A stretch of DNA of 9,710 nt from Deltaproteobacteria bacterium (GTDB taxonomy: Bacteria > Desulfobacterota > BSN033 > UBA1163). The stretch's first letter is position 1, and each line of letters begins with the position of its first letter. The stretch is from positions 1-9,710 of the forward strand of contig VGRU01000133.1 in assembly GCA_016875255.1 (NCBI GenBank). The letters are read 5' to 3'. The notes beneath the pieces are model-generated. The model was not told the origin of the DNA. It saw nothing but the letters and a program-made list of their open reading frames with translations, and did no database searches. Positions 6,472 through 9,710 of the stretch are shown here, piece by piece. Position numbers and translations under genes: made by a program.

Positions 6472-7593
6472 ATGAGCAGGTCCCTCTCTGAGGTTTTAGC
6501 CGATATCCTGACCATTGAGGGGGCCCTACTGGAAAGAACAGCGGACGGCGGCCTTGAATTTGTCTCCCCTCCTGTTCTTTCTAAGACTCTCGGAATTCCT
6601 GAACATGGGAAATTCAGTTTTACTTACGATGCGTTTGATGAAATCGCAATCAGGGCGACCTATGAATCAGAGTTCTTTCGGTCAGTCGATAAACTCTTTT
6701 CCGGACGAGGGAAAATGACCAAAGCAATCCATTCCTCCCAGCTCCCGCATATCGAAAAAATTTCAAAATGGGTTTCTGAAAAGATTGCCCTTTCCAATGC
6801 AACGTTCCGGTTTCAGAAGGTGGAGAACCGAAAGATCGCTTATGCATTGATCTTTTTCAAGTATGTGGCGCTTTCGGATGAAAAAAAGGAAGGGATTGTT
6901 TCGCTCCTGGTCAATGAGCAAAATCTTTCGACGTTCGCTCCCCATGAGAATCTCGCGACCTTCTTGGATGAACTGAAGGAGCCTGAGGAAATTCTCATTA
7001 GGAGTAAAGAAATTTCGAAAGCCCTTCAGACGGGCTTATCGGCAGCTACTCTTATCCTCAAGCAAGAGTTTGAGCCGTTTATCAAAAGCCTTGAGAGGAG
7101 GCTAAATCGGGATATTAAAAGAGTATTCGAGTATTATGAAATCCTGAAAATTGAGACTCAGAAAACCTTTGAGAAAAAAGAAAGGGGTTCCTCTGAAGAG
7201 CAAAATGGAGAGGGAAAGAAGATACTTGCAGGAAAATTGGACGCCATTGAAGGAGAAAAGAGAAATAAGATTCAAGATCTTGTTTCCAAATACGCCCTGA
7301 ATGTCCGAATTGAACCTGTCTCTATCATCGAAATTGAGACAGAATCCCTGGTCTTCTGGGTCGAGATCAAAAGGAGGCTTTCCTCAAGAGCCTTTCCTCT
7401 CGCTTATAATCCCCTGTTGAAAAAGGTGGATTCTTTGCCCTGTGAGAACTGCTTTTACCCTCGCGGAGCATATTACATTTGTGATGAAAAGTTACACATC
7501 CTCTGTGCTGCTTGTTTCAGAAAATGTCCTGAATGCAGGAGAGAGTACTGCTCTGCCTGTCACCCAAAGGGATGCCCCCGCTGCAAGAATTAA
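6472..7593 (+). CDS. Unrecognised protein with cysteine-rich zinc-binding C-terminus
   Basis: With ATG at 6472 this is a 373-residue protein. That start is preferred because AAGGAG at 6456-6461 lies ten bases before it; an in-frame ATG at 6415 would add 19 lysine-rich residues but has no ribosome binding site. The first 180 residues are mixed helix and strand without a motif I recognise. About residues 187-272 are strongly charged and helical, compatible with a coiled coil. A beta-rich segment follows (VRIEPVSIIEIETESLVFWV). The last 50 residues hold 11 cysteines at 324, 327, 337, 345, 348, 352, 355, 360, 363, 368 and 371, in five C-x2-C pairs plus nearby His342 and His364, a RING/treble-clef-like pattern able to bind two or three zinc ions. 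There is no signal peptide or membrane helix. It follows the helicase by 102 bases and is probably cotranscribed; a partner or adaptor of the helicase is inferred. Confidence 0.75.
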   Translation: MSRSLSEVLADILTIEGALLERTADGGLEFVSPPVLSKTLGIPEHGKFSFTYDAFDEIAIRATYESEFFRSVDKLFSGRGKMTKAIHSSQLPHIEKISKWVSEKIALSNATFRFQKVENRKIAYALIFFKYVALSDEKKEGIVSLLVNEQNLSTFAPHENLATFLDELKEPEEILIRSKEISKALQTGLSAATLILKQEFEPFIKSLERRLNRDIKRVFEYYEILKIETQKTFEKKERGSSEEQNGEGKKILAGKLDAIEGEKRNKIQDLVSKYALNVRIEPVSIIEIETESLVFWVEIKRRLSSRAFPLAYNPLLKKVDSLPCENCFYPRGAYYICDEKLHILCAACFRKCPECRREYCSACHPKGCPRCKN

Positions 7594-7619
7594 CGAAATG
7601 AAAACCGGTAATTCGCTGT

Positions 7620-8744
7620 TTACACCCTGAGCCAGCGGCGCTGGAGGCCGTAATAAAGGAGCAAGCCGGCGAGGTAAGCTACGCCCATGTTCCACATGGC
7701 TGTGCCCGCGGTCACGAGGAGAACGAAGAGGTTCTGTTTCTTTAGTTTAATGTCCTGGACAACCAGCGCCAGCTCCACGCCTGCAAAGAAGAGGAGGACG
7801 CCCAAAATCGGCCTCGGAAATATTTGAAGCAGGAGTGCCACGGAGTCGCTTAAAAAAAGCCCGGTAAAAAGCAGGATCATCCCCAGGATCACCAATGCCC
7901 CGCCTGTTCTTGCCCCGAAACGGAGATGGGCGGCCATGCCCCCTGCGCCATGACACACCGGGATCCCTCCGATCAAAGCGCCGAGCAAATTCATCAGACC
8001 GTGATCAATCGAAATCTTTCTGGCGGTCACCTTTCGATCGGGAAAATGCCGGTTGTTCTCTTCGACCGTCGCAAGGATCGCATTGCCCAGGGTGAGAGGG
8101 GCCTGGGGCAGTCCCAGGAGAACAAAACCTGCGAGAAGTTCTCTCCATGAAATTTGTCCGAAGGTCAGCTCCGGCCATCGAAAGCGAAACGTGAGATGGG
8201 TCAGTTCTTCGGTTAATCCTGGCTTCTGAATAAAGGCGATAACCACCCCGTATCCCAGGAGCGCCAGCGTGGCCGGAATGCGGCGGCTATTGAGAAGAAA
8301 GAGTGTCAACACCGCTCCTCCAAGAGCAACGGCAGGCTGCAACCTCATCATTCCTAATCCTTCGATCATGAAGCTCAGTCCCAATCCCAGCATGATGCCC
8401 CGGATCACGGGTTTGGTGGTGATCTTTTCGATCCATGTGACCGCCCCTGTCAATCCCATGAGCAGCCAGAAGAATCCGGTGAAAATGCCTGACCCCCAGA
8501 TGATTCCGGGAGTCATCCCCCGGCTGATAGCCATTCCGCCGATGGCCTTCATGGGTTGAACCGGAATGGGAGTTCTAAAATAAAGGCCTGCAAAAATTTG
8601 AAAAATCCCGAAGGCGACAAGAATGCCGAGCGGATCTATCTTATTGAGGGTGATATATCCCATAACAAAAGGGATCAATGTCCCCAGGTCGCCAAAAGCG
8701 CCGGCAAGCTCCATCCGGTTATATTCATTTCCCCAAAGCCGCAT
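7620..8744 (-). CDS. MOT1-like molybdate/sulfate permease
   Basis: This 374-residue inner-membrane protein has about ten to twelve hydrophobic helices and resembles the MOT1 molybdate transporters, relatives of the SulP sulfate permeases that lack the STAS domain. Visible signatures are GAFGDLGTLIPF (15-26), PIPVQPMKAIGG (59-70), GLPQAPLTLGNAI (211-223) and PVCHGAGGMAAHLRFGA (262-278); the PVQPMK and CHGAGG motifs are those I recall as characteristic of MOT1. It would import molybdate, possibly sulfate or tungstate, without ATP hydrolysis. The start is supported by AAGGAA six bases upstream on this strand. It is the second gene after the ModE-like regulator, with a 17-base gap, which strengthens molybdate as substrate. 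It ends 26 bases from the convergent zinc-tail gene, with no terminator visible between them. Sulfate is the main alternative substrate. Confidence 0.87.
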   Translation of the reverse strand: MRLWGNEYNRMELAGAFGDLGTLIPFVMGYITLNKIDPLGILVAFGIFQIFAGLYFRTPIPVQPMKAIGGMAISRGMTPGIIWGSGIFTGFFWLLMGLTGAVTWIEKITTKPVIRGIMLGLGLSFMIEGLGMMRLQPAVALGGAVLTLFLLNSRRIPATLALLGYGVVIAFIQKPGLTEELTHLTFRFRWPELTFGQISWRELLAGFVLLGLPQAPLTLGNAILATVEENNRHFPDRKVTARKISIDHGLMNLLGALIGGIPVCHGAGGMAAHLRFGARTGGALVILGMILLFTGLFLSDSVALLLQIFPRPILGVLLFFAGVELALVVQDIKLKKQNLFVLLVTAGTAMWNMGVAYLAGLLLYYGLQRRWLRV

Positions 8745-8761
8745 CGCTATTCCTTTCTTCT

Positions 8762-9097
8762 TTAAAAATGGTTGCGAAATCTATTATGGAATCTTTTTGT
8801 TATTGCAGACTTCAGATCCTCAAAAAGAGCATCCGCCACCTTCACAAATTCTTTTCCTTTGGGGGTCAGTCGGGCCCCTCCGTCTCTCCCTCCGGGCTTT
8901 GTATCTATGATTTTAAAGCCCGCTCTCTGTTCGATCTTCCGGAGGGCTCCCCAGGCATGACGATATGACATGCCAAATTCCTCCGCCGCCTGCTGGATGG
9001 ACCCCAGCCGGTCCACCGCAAGGAGGAGCTCCGTCTTCCCAGCGCCGACCACCACTTCCCCCTTATTCTCAATCCAGAACTTGGCTTTGATCTCCAT
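8762..9097 (-). CDS. modE: ModE-like winged-helix regulator lacking the molybdate-binding domain
   Basis: This 111-residue protein matches only the N-terminal DNA-binding half of ModE. The helix-turn-helix is at about 33-52 (SIQQAAEEFGMSYRHAWGAL), and the wing carries the family's Gly-rich stretch KPGGRDGGARLTPKG (67-81), followed by a dimerisation-type helix. The two C-terminal TOBE/Mop domains that bind molybdate in E. coli ModE (about 260 residues) are absent, so metal sensing must be indirect, supplied by another protein, or missing. ATG at 9097 is chosen over the in-frame ATG at 9103 because GAGGGGG (9104-9110) lies six bases before the former and touches the latter. It precedes the permease by 17 bases and probably regulates this operon through the palindrome in its own promoter. 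Whether it answers to molybdate, tungstate or another oxyanion cannot be told. Confidence 0.85.
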   Translation of the reverse strand: MEIKAKFWIENKGEVVVGAGKTELLLAVDRLGSIQQAAEEFGMSYRHAWGALRKIEQRAGFKIIDTKPGGRDGGARLTPKGKEFVKVADALFEDLKSAITKRFHNRFRNHF

Positions 9098-9126
9098 GGA
9101 CATCCCCCTCAGTGTGAACTGGACAC

Positions 9127-9155
9127 ATAATATGCTTTTAAAAGCATATAGTCAA
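9127..9155 (-). promoter_or_regulatory. Near-consensus sigma-70 promoter of the regulator-permease operon
   Basis: On the minus strand TTGACT (9155-9150) is followed by exactly 17 bases and TATTAT (9132-9127), one mismatch in each hexamer. Transcription would start near 9120, leaving a leader of about 23 bases before the ModE-like ATG at 9097, with the GAGGGGG ribosome binding site inside it. The quality of both hexamers and the ideal spacing suggest a strong promoter that needs repression, which fits the operator lying inside it. Confidence 0.7.
9130..9149. promoter_or_regulatory. 20-base perfect palindromic operator
   Basis: ATATGCTTTTAAAAGCATAT reads identically on both strands, with no spacer. 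It begins immediately after the -35 box of the minus-strand promoter, fills the whole spacer and covers half of the -10 box, so a bound dimer would block RNA polymerase. The natural candidate ligand is the ModE-like protein encoded directly downstream. The half-site (ATATGC) differs from the TATATAAC-type half-site I recall for E. coli ModE, so specificity is inferred from position only. Confidence 0.65.
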
Positions 9156-9192
9156 TATAAAAACGCAAATATTTTGCTTATTGGCTCGTTGC

Positions 9193-9213
9193 TCCTTCGG
9201 ACCATCCGGAGGA
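9193..9213. other. Imperfect hairpin downstream of the universal stress gene
   Basis: TCCTTCGGA (9193-9201) and TCCGGAGGA (9205-9213) pair over nine positions around CCA, with one U-G pair in plus-strand RNA and one C-A mismatch in minus-strand RNA. It lies about 50 bases past the stop of the stress protein. No T-tract follows on the minus strand, so an intrinsic terminator is not well supported; Rho-dependent termination or an mRNA-stabilising stem are alternatives. The rest of 9156-9264 shows only a small GCAAA/TTTGC repeat at 9165-9177. Confidence 0.3.
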
Positions 9214-9264
9214 TATCCAACTTTTAACTATCGGAACAGCAGGAAAGGAATGTTCTAATGGGGT

Positions 9265-9687
9265 TTATTTGACAATCATCACCGTGCAGGGAACCAGCCG
9301 GGTGATGTTCTGGGACGTGCTTCCCCAGACCCGATCATAGATTTTTGAATGGCCCATAAATCCAATCACCACCAGGTCAAAATGGTGTTCCCTGACATAA
9401 TCCACGATGGTCTGGACTTCGTGACCGGCAATCACGTGCGTATGAAGCGAGACGCCTTCTTTGGCTGCCATCTCCTTGGCTTCTTGATTTAACCTTGCGA
9501 AGTACCCATTTTTTTCCGCTTTCGCCTCGAGGACTTCACCTACCGTTGCCGCATAGTGCGGTAGGTCTTCTTCCACAGAGATTGAATGAAGTTCCGCCCC
9601 ATAATGCTTGGCGATATCAATGCCCGCTTTAAGAGCCTTTTTTGCTCCTTCTGAGCCGTCATTTCCAACCAGGATCTTCTTAAACAT
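9265..9687 (-). CDS. Universal stress protein, ATP-binding UspA type
   Basis: This 140-residue cytoplasmic protein is one complete Usp domain. It opens with KILVGNDGSEGAKKAL, where Asp10 is the adenine-side residue of the nucleotide pocket, and closes with the phosphate-binding motif G109-x2-G112-x9-G122-S123 (GFMGHSKIYDRVWGST) and a terminal strand VPCTVMIVK. Presence of this motif places it in the ATP-binding class represented by MJ0577, not the non-binding E. coli UspA class. Such proteins form dimers and help survival under stress or growth arrest; the precise role is seldom known. ATG at 9687 is chosen because AGGAGG (9698-9693 on this strand) is five bases upstream; an in-frame ATG at 9708 would add seven residues encoded by the ribosome binding site itself. 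It shares orientation with the ModE-like operon but is 167 bases upstream of it and the latter has its own promoter. Confidence 0.92.
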   Translation of the reverse strand: MFKKILVGNDGSEGAKKALKAGIDIAKHYGAELHSISVEEDLPHYAATVGEVLEAKAEKNGYFARLNQEAKEMAAKEGVSLHTHVIAGHEVQTIVDYVREHHFDLVVIGFMGHSKIYDRVWGSTSQNITRLVPCTVMIVK

Positions 9688-9710
9688 CTTCTCCTCCTGT
9701 CTTCGCATTG

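Noticed and set aside
3063..7593. Labelling the helicase module as a known defence system (DISARM, Zorya or restriction-modification)
   Set aside because: No methylase, nuclease, DUF1998-type or motor-channel partner is present; a SNF2 motor alone does not justify the name.
7632..7644. CCAGCG-G-CGCTGG palindrome between the convergent zinc-tail and permease genes as a bidirectional terminator
   Set aside because: It lies within the permease coding end, has almost no loop, and has no T-tract on either side.

Overview
The window reads as chromosomal DNA from an anaerobic, probably Desulfobacterota (deltaproteobacterium-like) organism. That placement is an inference from the gene mix: MntP, an ACT-domain malic enzyme, a MOT1-type molybdate/sulfate permease beside a one-domain ModE-like regulator, a single-domain universal stress protein and purine-rich Shine-Dalgarno sites. 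Nothing in the window fixes the taxon.

Layout. Positions 1-1138 (+): the 3' end of a manganese exporter (mntP), a small cupin 34 bases downstream, then a DinJ/YafQ-type toxin-antitoxin pair with its own promoter. Positions 1318-2757 (+): a lone malic enzyme with an N-terminal ACT domain and an inverted repeat directly before its ribosome binding site. Positions 2758-3062 hold no gene but contain a perfect 21-base inverted repeat. Positions 3063-7593 (+): three consecutive genes encoding a cysteine-cluster TPR protein, a SNF2/RapA-type helicase with a TPR-like N-terminus, and an unrecognised protein ending in a cysteine-rich zinc-binding tail. Positions 7620-9155 (-): a molybdate-type operon running convergently, with promoter and palindromic operator, then the ModE-like regulator, then the MOT1-like permease. 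Positions 9265-9687 (-): a universal stress protein.

How the genes fit together. The (-) operon is the clearest functional unit: the ModE-like protein probably controls its own transcription and that of the permease through a 20-base perfect palindrome that fills the spacer of a near-consensus sigma-70 promoter. The three-gene helicase module is the best candidate for something not yet described. A SNF2 motor is flanked by two metal-binding proteins, two of the three proteins carry TPR-type repeats, and no nuclease, methylase or phage gene is present to label it as a known defence system. A step in third-position GC inside the helicase gene suggests that its motor domain and its TPR-like front end have different histories.
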